A stretch of DNA of 64,000 nt from Mesorhizobium jarvisii (GTDB lineage: Bacteria; Pseudomonadota; Alphaproteobacteria; Rhizobiales; Rhizobiaceae), in assembly GCF_003601985.1 (NCBI RefSeq), contig NZ_QZXA01000004.1, forward strand, positions 310,001 to 374,000, given 5' to 3'. Position numbers and translations under genes: made by a program. Positions 51,547 to 60,079 of the stretch are shown here, in pieces. The notes under the pieces were generated by a model, which made no database searches, was not told the origin of the DNA, and was given only the letters and a program-made list of their open reading frames with translations. Every line of letters starts with the position of its first letter. Positions within the stretch are counted from its first letter, which is position 1.

Positions 51547-52379
51547 GCGGCACACTGCTTGAAGTCGACGACCTTCGGGTCGATTTTCCGACCCGAACCG
51601 GCCTGGTCCAGGCCGTGCGCGGTGTGTCCTTCACGCTCGGCCGCGAGCGGCTCGGCATTGTCGGCGAAAGCGGCTCGGGAAAATCGCAGACCGGCCGCGC
51701 CATCATGGGCCTGACGCCGCCGCAGGCCAGGATATCGGCCAGGAAACTGGCCTTCGACGGCATTGACCTGCTCGGCATCTCGCCGCGCCAGCGCCGGGCA
51801 TTGCGGGGCAACCGCATCGCCATGATCCTCCAGGATCCGAAATACTCGCTCGACCCGGTGATGAGCATCGGCCGCCAGATCGTCGAGACGCTGCGCACCC
51901 ACGAAAAAGTCAGCAAGGCCGAAGCGCGCGAGCGCGCGCTGGCCATGCTGGAAGCGGTCCAGATCCGCGATCCCAAACGCGTCTTCGACCTGCATCCGCA
52001 TGAGGTCTCAGGCGGCATGGGCCAGCGCGCCATGATCGCCATGATGCTGATCGCCGGGCCGGAAATGATGATTGCCGACGAGCCGACCTCGGCGCTCGAC
52101 GTCACCGTGCAACTCGACGTGCTCGGCATCCTCGATAAATTGGTCAGCGATCGCGGCATGGGGCTGATCTTCATTTCGCACGATCTGCGCCTGGTCTCGT
52201 CCTTCTGCGACCGCGTCATCGTCATGTATGCCGGCAAGGTGGTCGAGCAGCTAAAGGCCTCCGAACTCGGCCAGGCCCAGCATCCCTACACACGCGGCCT
52301 GCTCAACTGCATGCCCAGGATCGGCTTCGAGCGCCACCCGCTGCCGGTGCTCGACCGCAAGCCGGAGTGGGCGGCATGA
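51543..52379 (+). CDS. ABC transporter ATPase, DppD type
   Basis: A 278-aa ATPase with Walker [15 protein letters not shown], the signature region EVSGGMGQRAMIAMML and Walker [15 protein letters not shown]. The C-terminus has the QHPYTRGLLNCMPR segment of peptide/oligopeptide ATPases. Both ends overlap neighbours by 4 bases. It pairs with the DppF-type ATPase downstream to drive this importer. Confidence 0.94.
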   Translation: MSGTLLEVDDLRVDFPTRTGLVQAVRGVSFTLGRERLGIVGESGSGKSQTGRAIMGLTPPQARISARKLAFDGIDLLGISPRQRRALRGNRIAMILQDPKYSLDPVMSIGRQIVETLRTHEKVSKAEARERALAMLEAVQIRDPKRVFDLHPHEVSGGMGQRAMIAMMLIAGPEMMIADEPTSALDVTVQLDVLGILDKLVSDRGMGLIFISHDLRLVSSFCDRVIVMYAGKVVEQLKASELGQAQHPYTRGLLNCMPRIGFERHPLPVLDRKPEWAA

Positions 52380-53122
52380 CAGCTGCGATCACCGTCGACG
52401 GGCTGGAAGTGATCTTCGACCGGTTTCGCGCGCTGAAAGGCGTCAGCCTCGAAGTCAGGTCAGGCGAATCCTTCGGCCTGGTCGGCGAGAGTGGTTCCGG
52501 CAAGTCGACGCTGCTCAGGGCGATCGCCGGCCTCGCGCCGGTCGCATCGGGCAGCATCAACGTCAACGGCAAGACGCTCGGCACGCGCCGCGACAAGGCC
52601 TTTTATCGCGAAGTGCAGATGGTCTTCCAGGATCCCTATGGCTCGCTGCACCCGCGCCAGACCGTCGACCGCCTGCTGCAGGAACCGCTTGCCATCCACG
52701 GCTTTGCCGATGGCGAGAAGCGCATCGAACGCGCGCTCGACGAGGTCGGCCTCGGCAACGGCTTTCGCTTCCGCTACGCGCATCAGTTGTCGGGCGGCCA
52801 GCGCCAGCGCGTGGCGATCGCACGTGCGCTCATCCTCGAACCCTCGATCCTGCTGCTCGACGAGCCGACCTCGGCGCTGGATGCCTCGGTGCAGGCGGAA
52901 GTGCTCAACCTTTTGGAAGAGGTCCGCCGACGGCGCAAGCTGACCTTCCTGATGGTCAGCCACGACCTCGCCATCATCACCCATATGTGCGAGCGGCTGA
53001 TGGTGATGCAAAGCGGCGAGGCGGTCGAGAATCTCACGGCGGCCCAACTTGTCGCGCACCGCGTGACAGAGGATTATACGCGCAATCTGCTCAGGGCCAG
53101 CGAGGGGTTTGTGAGGGCGTAG
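52376..53122 (+). CDS. ABC transporter ATPase, DppF type
   Basis: A 248-aa ATPase, short for DppF because the usual C-terminal oligopeptide segment is reduced (about 320 aa is common). It has Walker [15 protein letters not shown], signature [14 protein letters not shown] and Walker [15 protein letters not shown]. The start at 52376 shares an ATGA with the previous gene; an in-frame ATG at 52367 adds three residues. It ends the operon and converges on the RND pump gene, with 40 bases between them. Confidence 0.93.
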   Translation: MTAAITVDGLEVIFDRFRALKGVSLEVRSGESFGLVGESGSGKSTLLRAIAGLAPVASGSINVNGKTLGTRRDKAFYREVQMVFQDPYGSLHPRQTVDRLLQEPLAIHGFADGEKRIERALDEVGLGNGFRFRYAHQLSGGQRQRVAIARALILEPSILLLDEPTSALDASVQAEVLNLLEEVRRRRKLTFLMVSHDLAIITHMCERLMVMQSGEAVENLTAAQLVAHRVTEDYTRNLLRASEGFVRA

Positions 53123-53162
53123 CCAAGCTTTTTAAATCGACTTCCTTGGCGCCACGCGAGCG

Positions 53163-56100
53163 TCAGGCGGCTCCGCCCTCAGGCAAGGCTCCGCTGTGTC
53201 CAGCTTGGCTCGATTGCTTCGGCTCCTTGATCCGGAACCACGTCACATAAAGCGCCGGCAGGAACAGCAGCGTGATCGCCGTACCCGCGATGATGCCGCC
53301 CATCATCGCGTAGGCCATCGGTCCCCAGAACACTTCGCGCGCGATTGGGATCAGCGCCAGGCTGGCGGCGGCCGCGGTCAGCGCGATCGGCCGCATCCGG
53401 TGTTCCGTCGCCTCGATGACGGCCGCCCAGCGGTCCTTGCCTTCGGCGACGAGGTCCTCGATCTGCACGATCAGGATGACCGAGTTGCGGATCAGGATGC
53501 CAATCAGCGCCAGCACGCCCAGGATGGCGACGAAGCCGAGCGGCGCGCCGCTCGGCACCAGGGCCGCGACCACGCCGATCAGCCCGAGCGGCGCCACCGC
53601 CACCACCAGGAACAGGCGCTGGAAGCTCTGCAACTGGATCATCAGGATCGTGGCCATGACGAAAAGCATCAGCGGCACCACGGCCGCGATCGGCCCCTGG
53701 CTCTTGGCGCTTTCCTCGACCGAGCCGGCGGTCTCGACCGAATAGCCCGGCGGCAGCTTGGCGATGAAGGCATCGACCGATGGCTTCAGCTCGTTGACCA
53801 CGGTGGCAGGCAGCACGTCGCCGACCAGTCCGGCGCGCACGGTGATCGTCGGAATGCGGTCGCGCCGCCAAACCGTTGGCTGTTCGAGCTCGTAGCGGAA
53901 ATTGGCCACCGCCGCGAGCGGGATCGCCTCGCCGGTGCTGGTCGGCAACTGCATGTTCTGCAGCGTCCCGATCGAGCCGCGTTCGGCATCGCGTGAGCGT
54001 GCCACGACATTGATGAGATAGGTGGCGTCGCGCACCTGCGTGATGGTGGCGCCGCCGACCGTGCTGTTGAGCGCGCTGGCGATATCGGAAGAGGTGATGC
54101 CGAGCTGGCGCGCCTTGTCCTGCAGCACGTCGACCCTCAGCACGCGTTGCGGCTCGTTCCAGTCGAAGGTGGGGGCCGCCAGTTTCGAATTGGCCGAGAT
54201 CACACCGGCGAATTGTTGCGCCAGCTCGCGCACCGCCTGGATGTCGGGACCGCCGACGCGGTATTGCACCGGACGGCCGACAGGCGGGCCGAGCTCGAGC
54301 AGCTTGACGAAGGCGTCGGTGCCGACAAATTCCTCGCGCAGCAGCCTTTCCAGCGCCGGCTTGACCCGGTTGCGGGCCTCGATGCTCTTGGTGACGATCA
54401 CGGTCTGGCCGAAATAGGGGTTGGCCGGCTGCACGTCGTAGGCCAGCACGAAGCGCACCGCGCCCTGGCCGATATAGGACGAGAAATGGTCGATGTCGGG
54501 ATTGCCGACCAGCGCCCGCTGCTCGAAGCGCTCCATCTGGTCGCGCGTCTCCGCGATAGAGGAATTCTGCGGCAGGTTCCAGTCGACGATCAGCTCGGGC
54601 CGGTCGGAGGGCGGGAAGAACTGCTGCTGGACGAGACCGAAGCCGGCGATCGAGGCGGCAAACAACAGCACTGTGGCGATGATGGTCAGCCAGTGGTGGC
54701 GCACCGAGCCGACAAGCACGCGCCGGAACAGCGAGGTGAAGCGTCCCGGCTGGTCGTGGTGTTTCGTCTTCATCGTCGCCGGCAGGATAGTGACGCCGAG
54801 CAGCGGCGCGAACAGCACCGCCACGATCCACGACACCAGCAGCGACACGGCGATGACGACGAACAGCGTGAAAGTGTATTCGCCGGCTGCACTCGAATTG
54901 AGCCCGATCGGGATGAAGCCGGCGACCGTCACCAGCGTGCCGGTCAGCATCGGGAAGGCGGTCGATGTGTAGACATAGGTCGCCGCCTTGCGCAGATTGT
55001 CGCCGACCTCCAGCCGCGCCACCATCATCTCGACGGCGATCATGGCGTCGTCGACCAAAAGGCCGAGCGCGATGATCAGCGCGCCGAGTGAAATGCGCTG
55101 CAGCGAAATGCCGAGATAGGCCATGACCGTGAAGGTGATGGCCAGCACCAGCGGGATCGACAGCGCCACGACGAAGCCGGCGCGCATGCCGAGGCTGATG
55201 AACGACACCGCAAGCACGATGGCCACCGCCTCGAACAGGGCGCGGGTGAAGCCCGAGACGGCCTCCTCGACGATGACCGGCTGGTCGGCGACCAGGTGCA
55301 CGCCGACACCGACCGGCAGGTCGGCCAGCACCTTGTTCATCTCCTCGTGCAGCGCCTCGCCGAACTGCAGCAGATTGGCATTGGGCTTCATGCCGATGGC
55401 GAGCCCGATCGCGTCCTGGCCGTTGAAGCGGAAAAGCGCCGTTGGCGGATCGGCATAGCCGCGCGTGATCGTCGCCACGTCGCTCAGCCGGAAGAAGCGG
55501 TCGTTGACGCGTAGGTTGATGGCGCGAAGGCTGTCCTCGGAGGTGAACTGGCCGCCGACGCGTACGCTGATGCGCTCCGGTCCGGACTGGATGACGCCGG
55601 ACGGCGTGATCGCGTTCTGCGCCTGCAGGCTTGCCACGATCGCCTGCTGGTTGAGGCCGAGGGCGGCGATCTGGCGGGTCGAGAATTCGAGATAGATCGC
55701 TTCGTCCTGCGCGCCGACGAGATCGACCTTGCCGGCATTGGGCACGGTCAGGATCTTGGTGCGGACATCCTCGACATAGTCGCGCAATTGGCGCGGCGTC
55801 AGCCCGTCAGAAGTGAAGGCGTAGATGTTGCCGTAGACATCGCCGAAGCGGTCGTTGAAGAACGGTCCCTGCACGCCTTGCGGAAACTGCGCCTTGATGT
55901 CGTTGACCATGTTGCGCACCTGAAGCCAGTTCGGCACGACATCGCGCGCCTTGGTGGTGTCCTTCAGGTTGACGAAGATGACGGTCTGGCCGGCGGTGGT
56001 GACGGACTTGGTATAGTCGAGGCTGTCGAGTTCCTCGAGCTTCTTCTCGATGCGATCGGTTACCTGCTGCACGGTCTCCTTGACCGATGCGCCCGGCCAG

Positions 56101-56258
56101 TTGGCCTGGATGATCATCGTCTTGATGGTGAAGTTGGGGTCTTCCTCACGACCGAGATTGAGGTAGGAGAAGATGCCGGCCACGACGAAGACCAGCATGA
56201 AATACCACACCATGGAGCGGTGGCTGAGCGCCCAGTCGGAGAGATTGAAGCCCTTCAT
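53163..56258 (-). CDS. RND efflux transporter, inner-membrane pump (AcrB/HAE family)
   Basis: A 1031-aa proton-driven pump. It begins with a cytoplasmic helix before TM1 (HRSMVWYFMLVFVVAGIFSY), then LGREEDPNFTIKTMIIQANW and PGASVKETVQQVTDRIEKKL. TM4 carries the proton-relay pair in ALGLLVDDAMIAVEMM. Periplasmic porter loops follow both TM1 and TM7, as in all RND pumps. It is the last gene of a minus-strand operon after two adaptor genes, with a one-base TGATG overlap. No outer-membrane channel gene is in the window, so a TolC encoded elsewhere is presumably used. The substrate is unknown. Confidence 0.93.
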   Translation of the reverse strand: MKGFNLSDWALSHRSMVWYFMLVFVVAGIFSYLNLGREEDPNFTIKTMIIQANWPGASVKETVQQVTDRIEKKLEELDSLDYTKSVTTAGQTVIFVNLKDTTKARDVVPNWLQVRNMVNDIKAQFPQGVQGPFFNDRFGDVYGNIYAFTSDGLTPRQLRDYVEDVRTKILTVPNAGKVDLVGAQDEAIYLEFSTRQIAALGLNQQAIVASLQAQNAITPSGVIQSGPERISVRVGGQFTSEDSLRAINLRVNDRFFRLSDVATITRGYADPPTALFRFNGQDAIGLAIGMKPNANLLQFGEALHEEMNKVLADLPVGVGVHLVADQPVIVEEAVSGFTRALFEAVAIVLAVSFISLGMRAGFVVALSIPLVLAITFTVMAYLGISLQRISLGALIIALGLLVDDAMIAVEMMVARLEVGDNLRKAATYVYTSTAFPMLTGTLVTVAGFIPIGLNSSAAGEYTFTLFVVIAVSLLVSWIVAVLFAPLLGVTILPATMKTKHHDQPGRFTSLFRRVLVGSVRHHWLTIIATVLLFAASIAGFGLVQQQFFPPSDRPELIVDWNLPQNSSIAETRDQMERFEQRALVGNPDIDHFSSYIGQGAVRFVLAYDVQPANPYFGQTVIVTKSIEARNRVKPALERLLREEFVGTDAFVKLLELGPPVGRPVQYRVGGPDIQAVRELAQQFAGVISANSKLAAPTFDWNEPQRVLRVDVLQDKARQLGITSSDIASALNSTVGGATITQVRDATYLINVVARSRDAERGSIGTLQNMQLPTSTGEAIPLAAVANFRYELEQPTVWRRDRIPTITVRAGLVGDVLPATVVNELKPSVDAFIAKLPPGYSVETAGSVEESAKSQGPIAAVVPLMLFVMATILMIQLQSFQRLFLVVAVAPLGLIGVVAALVPSGAPLGFVAILGVLALIGILIRNSVILIVQIEDLVAEGKDRWAAVIEATEHRMRPIALTAAAASLALIPIAREVFWGPMAYAMMGGIIAGTAITLLFLPALYVTWFRIKEPKQSSQAGHSGALPEGGAA

Positions 56259-57328
56259 CAGACGCCGCCCTCCAGCACTTTGACCTTCTGGCCTTCGCTC
56301 AGGCTGTGGACGCCCGCGGTGACGACGCGCATGCCGGCGTTGAGCCCTTCAGCCACTGTGAAGGCGCCGCCATTCTTCGACGCGACCTTGATGTCGCGCG
56401 TGCTCACGCTCGATGTCTGCGGGTCGACGATCCACACCTTGTCGGCGCCGTTCTTTTCCAGCAGCGCCGAGATGGGCAGTTCGATCGTCGGCGCCACCTT
56501 GGTCACGCGGGTCGCCGTCACCGTCGAGCCGAGCCGAAAGGCCTGTGGCGGATCGGTGAGTGTCAGCTTGACGCGCCGGGTGCGGGTCGAGCCTTCGGCC
56601 TGCGGCGCGATCTCGCGCAGCTTGGCCTGGGTCTCGATCGTCGGCAGCGATTGCAGGATCACCTGGAACGGCGTGCCGGTGGTGAGATCGCCGGTCAACT
56701 GATCGGGGATATCGACCACGGCTTCGCGCAGATCCGAGCGCGCCACGGTGACGACCGTCTGGCCGGCCGAGACGGTCTGTCCGACCTCGGCGCCGACGGC
56801 GGTGACGACGCCGTCGAAATCCGAGAACAACCTGGCGTAGCCGAGCTGCTCCTGCGATTTGGCCAGCGAAGCCTTGGCCCGCTCGACATTGGCCTCCGCG
56901 GCCTTGCGTGCCTGCTGCGCGGCATCGAAGACGGCCTGCGAGGCGTTGGCCGCGGCAAGCAGCTGGCGCTGGCGCTCCTCGCTGGCGGCAGCATTGGCGA
57001 ACTGTGCCTCGGCATTGGAGAGCTCGGCCTTGGCTGCTTGCACCGCCAGCTCCAGCGCGGTCGGATCGAGCGCGGCGATCGTCGTGCCCTTGCTGACGAT
57101 GTCGCCGACCTTGACGTCGCGCGAGACGACCCGGCCAAGCAGGCGGAAGGCAAGGTCGGCGCTGATCTGCGGCTCGACCGAGCCGGCAAAGCCGAAGGTC
57201 TGCGTCGTGCGCGGCTCGACCACCATCGACAGCACCGGCCGGATGACCTCCGGTGGCTTTTCCTCCGATTTCGAGCAGGCGGCGAGCGCGCCAAGCGCGA
57301 ACAGGCCAAGCATGATGGACCGGTTCAT
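56258..57328 (-). CDS. RND periplasmic adaptor lipoprotein (second of two)
   Basis: A 356-aa membrane-fusion protein with lipobox LAAC at about residues 15-18. A lipoyl/coiled-coil core follows (FRLLGRVVSRDVKVGDIVSK, AELSNAEAQFANAAASEERQ, VVTAVGAEVGQTVSAGQTVV). The C-terminal beta-barrel and membrane-proximal domain contain KVWIVDPQT. It links the pump to an outer-membrane channel. It overlaps the first adaptor by 4 bases and the pump by 1. Confidence 0.9.
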   Translation of the reverse strand: MNRSIMLGLFALGALAACSKSEEKPPEVIRPVLSMVVEPRTTQTFGFAGSVEPQISADLAFRLLGRVVSRDVKVGDIVSKGTTIAALDPTALELAVQAAKAELSNAEAQFANAAASEERQRQLLAAANASQAVFDAAQQARKAAEANVERAKASLAKSQEQLGYARLFSDFDGVVTAVGAEVGQTVSAGQTVVTVARSDLREAVVDIPDQLTGDLTTGTPFQVILQSLPTIETQAKLREIAPQAEGSTRTRRVKLTLTDPPQAFRLGSTVTATRVTKVAPTIELPISALLEKNGADKVWIVDPQTSSVSTRDIKVASKNGGAFTVAEGLNAGMRVVTAGVHSLSEGQKVKVLEGGV

Positions 57329-58464
57329 TGGCCCGCCCCCGATATCTCGACCGTCTGGCCGGGACTGAGCAACTGCCCGCCCGCGGTCACGACGCTTTGG
57401 CCCTCGTTCAGTCCGCTGGCGATGACGACCGTGCCCGAATCGAAAGCCAGCACCTCGACCGGCGTCGGCGCCACCGCCTTGGTCGAGGGGTCGACGATCC
57501 AGACCGCCGGTTTGCCCGCGCTGGATGTCAGCGCCTGCCAGGGCAGCAGGATCGCCTTCGCCGGCTTGGCGCTGACCGACCCGATGACGGCCGCCCCGAG
57601 CGGCATGCCGGCGGGCGTGTCGGCAATGCCGACCTTGACCCGGATCGAACCGGAAGCCTGGTCGACCGCCGGCGAGATCTCGCGCACCTTGCCTGTCGCC
57701 CGGACCTGCGGGTCGGACAACAATGTGATCGTCACCGCCGGCGAGGCCGGCGTCTTGGCGACCAGCGTCTCTTGCACGTTGAACACCGCATCGCGGTCAC
57801 CGTCCTCGGCGACCGTGAAGACGGTTTGTGCCGCCTGCACCACCTGGCCGGTTTCGACCTGGCGGGCGGTGATCACACCGGCGGCACCCGCCTTGAGCTC
57901 GGTGAAGGACAGGTTCTGCTGGGCGTTGGCGAATGCGCTCTGCGCGGCATCGACGCTGCCTTGCGCCACCTTCAGCGCCTGGTCGGCGGCATCATAGTCG
58001 CGCCTTGTGGTGAAGCCCTGGGCAAGCAGCGTCTTCTGCCGCTCGAAGGCGGCGGCGGACTGGGTCAGCTGCGCTTGTGCTGCGTCAAGATCGGCCTGTG
58101 CGGAGCGCAGATCGGATTGCTGCTCCTGCGGATCGATGCGGGCAAGCACCGCGCCCTGGTCGACATGCTGGCCGACATCAACAAGCCGCTCGGCAATGCG
58201 GCCGCCGACGCGGAACGACAGATTGTTCAGCGTGCGCGCCGCGATGACCCCGGTCAGCGAGGTTCTCGGCGCATAGTCGGCCATCGCCACTGTTTCGGTG
58301 CGCACCATGATCGGCAGTTTCTTGTCCGCCGCTTCCTGCTTCTGGCAGCCGGCCAGAAGCAATGCGGCTGCGCAGACGCACATTGCCGAGGCGATTGGAA
58401 ATGACAAAAGACTGGAGGTTCTGACGGATGGCGGCGAGACGAACGATGTCGCGTTCCTGCTCAT
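57325..58464 (-). CDS. RND periplasmic adaptor lipoprotein (first of two)
   Basis: A 379-aa membrane-fusion lipoprotein with lipobox LLAGC near residue 37. It shows SFRVGGRIAERLVDVGQHVD (lipoyl half), a coiled-coil rich in Ala/Gln (LDAAQAQLTQSAAAFERQ), AAGVITARQVETGQVVQAAQ, and AVWIVDPSTKAVAPTPVEVL. The ATG at 58464 (MSRNATSFVS) is chosen; a much longer frame upstream has no homology I recognise. It opens the adaptor-adaptor-pump operon. Two different adaptors for one pump may form a mixed ring. Confidence 0.88.
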   Translation of the reverse strand: MSRNATSFVSPPSVRTSSLLSFPIASAMCVCAAALLLAGCQKQEAADKKLPIMVRTETVAMADYAPRTSLTGVIAARTLNNLSFRVGGRIAERLVDVGQHVDQGAVLARIDPQEQQSDLRSAQADLDAAQAQLTQSAAAFERQKTLLAQGFTTRRDYDAADQALKVAQGSVDAAQSAFANAQQNLSFTELKAGAAGVITARQVETGQVVQAAQTVFTVAEDGDRDAVFNVQETLVAKTPASPAVTITLLSDPQVRATGKVREISPAVDQASGSIRVKVGIADTPAGMPLGAAVIGSVSAKPAKAILLPWQALTSSAGKPAVWIVDPSTKAVAPTPVEVLAFDSGTVVIASGLNEGQSVVTAGGQLLSPGQTVEISGAGQ

Positions 58465-58637
58465 GGGCTCCCCAAGCCGCGGGTTGCTGATCCTCGCGGA
58501 TGTCAGGAGGATAATCGATCCCCGGAAAAAGGAAACCGGCCTCGTACGGGTATCGCCCGACTGGCTAAGGCCCGGATCTTCTCGTCGCAGGCCCAATCGC
58601 CCGCCGGTGGTGCCGACTTGAGGAAAACATGAAATAA

Positions 58638-58656
58638 GGTCAGAAGACATCTGATC
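58638..58656. promoter_or_regulatory. Possible GntR/FadR-type operator before gabT
   Basis: GGTCAGAAGACATCTGATC contains the inverted repeat TCAGA-N5-TCTGA (58640-58654), placed 37 bases before the gabT ATG. Size and symmetry suit a regulator of the GntR type, but no such gene is adjacent. The assignment is tentative. Confidence 0.35.
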
Positions 58657-58690
58657 AACGAGGACGGGCGCCGGCCCGATGAGGGATATC

Positions 58691-59968
58691 ATGAAGAATT
58701 CAGCCATTTCCGAACGCAAAAACCAGTCGATCTCGCGCGGCGTCGGCATGACCACGCAAATCTATGCCGACCGGGCCGAAAATTCGGAAATCTGGGATGT
58801 CGAAGGCCGTCGCTACATCGACTTTTCCTCGGGCATCGCCGTCGTCAACACCGGCCACCGCCACCCCAGGGTGATCGAAGCGGTCAAGGCGCAGCTCGAC
58901 CGTTTCACCCACACCTGCCACCAGGTCGTGCCCTATGAGAGCTACGTCAGGCTGGCCGAACGGCTGAATGCCATGCTGCCCGGCAAGTTCGAGAAGAAGA
59001 CGATCTTCGTCACCACCGGCGCCGAGGCGGTCGAGAACGCCATCAAGATCGCCCGCAATGCCACCGGACGCCCGGCCGTCATCGCCTTCGCCGGCGGCTT
59101 CCATGGCCGCACCTTCATGGGCATGGCGCTGACCGGCAAGGTCGTGCCCTACAAGGTCGGCTTCGGCGCCATGCCGGGCGACGTCTATCACGCGCCGTTC
59201 CCGGTGCCGCTGCATGGTGTGTCGGTTGCCGATTCGCTGGCCGCACTCGACCGGTTGTTCAAGGCCGATGTCGATCCGGCCCGCGTCGCCGCCATCATTG
59301 TCGAGCCGGTTCAGGGCGAGGGCGGCTTCTACGAGGCGCCGCGCGAATTCTTGACCGCGCTGCGCAAGCTCTGCGACCAGCACGGCATGCTTTTGATCGC
59401 CGACGAGGTGCAGACCGGCTTTGCCCGCACCGGCAAGATGTTCGCGATGGATCACCATGAAGTCGCGGCCGACATCACCACCATGGCCAAGAGCCTGGCC
59501 GGCGGCTTCCCGCTGTCGGCCGTCACCGGCCGCGCCGAAATCATGGATGCGCCCGGCCCCGGCGGCCTCGGCGGCACCTATGGCGGCAGCCCGATCGGGG
59601 TTGCCGCGGCACACGCGGTTCTCGACGTGATCGAGCACGAAAAGCTTTGCGACCGCGCCAACACCCTGGGCGCGCGGCTGAAGCAGCGCCTGCAGTCGAT
59701 CCGCGACGACGTGCCCGAGATCGTCGATATCAGGGGCCTCGGCTTCATGAACGCGGTCGAGTTCAACGACGTCAAGAAGGGCCTGCCGTCGGCCGAGATC
59801 GCCAACGCCATCCGGCTGAAAGCGCTCGACAAGGGCCTGATCCTGCTGACCTGCGGCGTCTACGGCAACGTCATCCGCTTCCTTGCGCCAATCACCATCC
59901 AGGACGAGGTCATGAACGAGGCGCTCGACATTCTGGAAAGCTCGATCCGCGAAGTCTGCGCCGCCTGA
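58691..59968 (+). CDS. gabT: 4-aminobutyrate--2-oxoglutarate transaminase
   Basis: A 425-aa PLP enzyme of class III aminotransferases that moves the amino group of GABA to 2-oxoglutarate, giving succinic semialdehyde. Visible motifs are GIAVVNTGHRHPRVIEAVKA, FVTTGAEAVENAIKIARNAT, the cofactor Asp in LLIADEVQTGFARTG, and the Schiff-base Lys in TTMAKSLAGGFPLSAVTG. GAGGGA just upstream supports the ATG at 58691; an ATG at 58679 is an alternative. No succinate-semialdehyde dehydrogenase gene is adjacent. Related omega-aminotransferases cannot be fully excluded. Confidence 0.9.
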   Translation: MKNSAISERKNQSISRGVGMTTQIYADRAENSEIWDVEGRRYIDFSSGIAVVNTGHRHPRVIEAVKAQLDRFTHTCHQVVPYESYVRLAERLNAMLPGKFEKKTIFVTTGAEAVENAIKIARNATGRPAVIAFAGGFHGRTFMGMALTGKVVPYKVGFGAMPGDVYHAPFPVPLHGVSVADSLAALDRLFKADVDPARVAAIIVEPVQGEGGFYEAPREFLTALRKLCDQHGMLLIADEVQTGFARTGKMFAMDHHEVAADITTMAKSLAGGFPLSAVTGRAEIMDAPGPGGLGGTYGGSPIGVAAAHAVLDVIEHEKLCDRANTLGARLKQRLQSIRDDVPEIVDIRGLGFMNAVEFNDVKKGLPSAEIANAIRLKALDKGLILLTCGVYGNVIRFLAPITIQDEVMNEALDILESSIREVCAA

Positions 59969-59969
59969 A

Positions 59970-60079
59970 CCGCTTTACCTCCCCCTCGTGGGGAGGTCGG
60001 ACTGAGGTCCGTGTGGGGGGCTTGGCGCCCACCCCGCTGCTTCGCAGCGACCCTCCCCACAAGGGGGAGGGTAAGGCGG
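59970..60079. repeat. Long imperfect palindromic repeat between convergent genes
   Basis: The complete space between gabT and the flavoprotein gene is one inverted repeat. CCGCTTTACCTCCCCCTCGT (59970-59989) continues into GGGGAGGTCG. Its partner runs from GACCCTCCCCACAAGG to GGGAGGGTAAGGCGG, ending at 60079. The two arms differ at only a few positions over about 30 bases. The middle contains further symmetry (CTGCTTCGCAG). This is the 'cctccccc-ttgtgggg' type of dispersed rhizobial element and may act as a bidirectional terminator. Confidence 0.75.
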
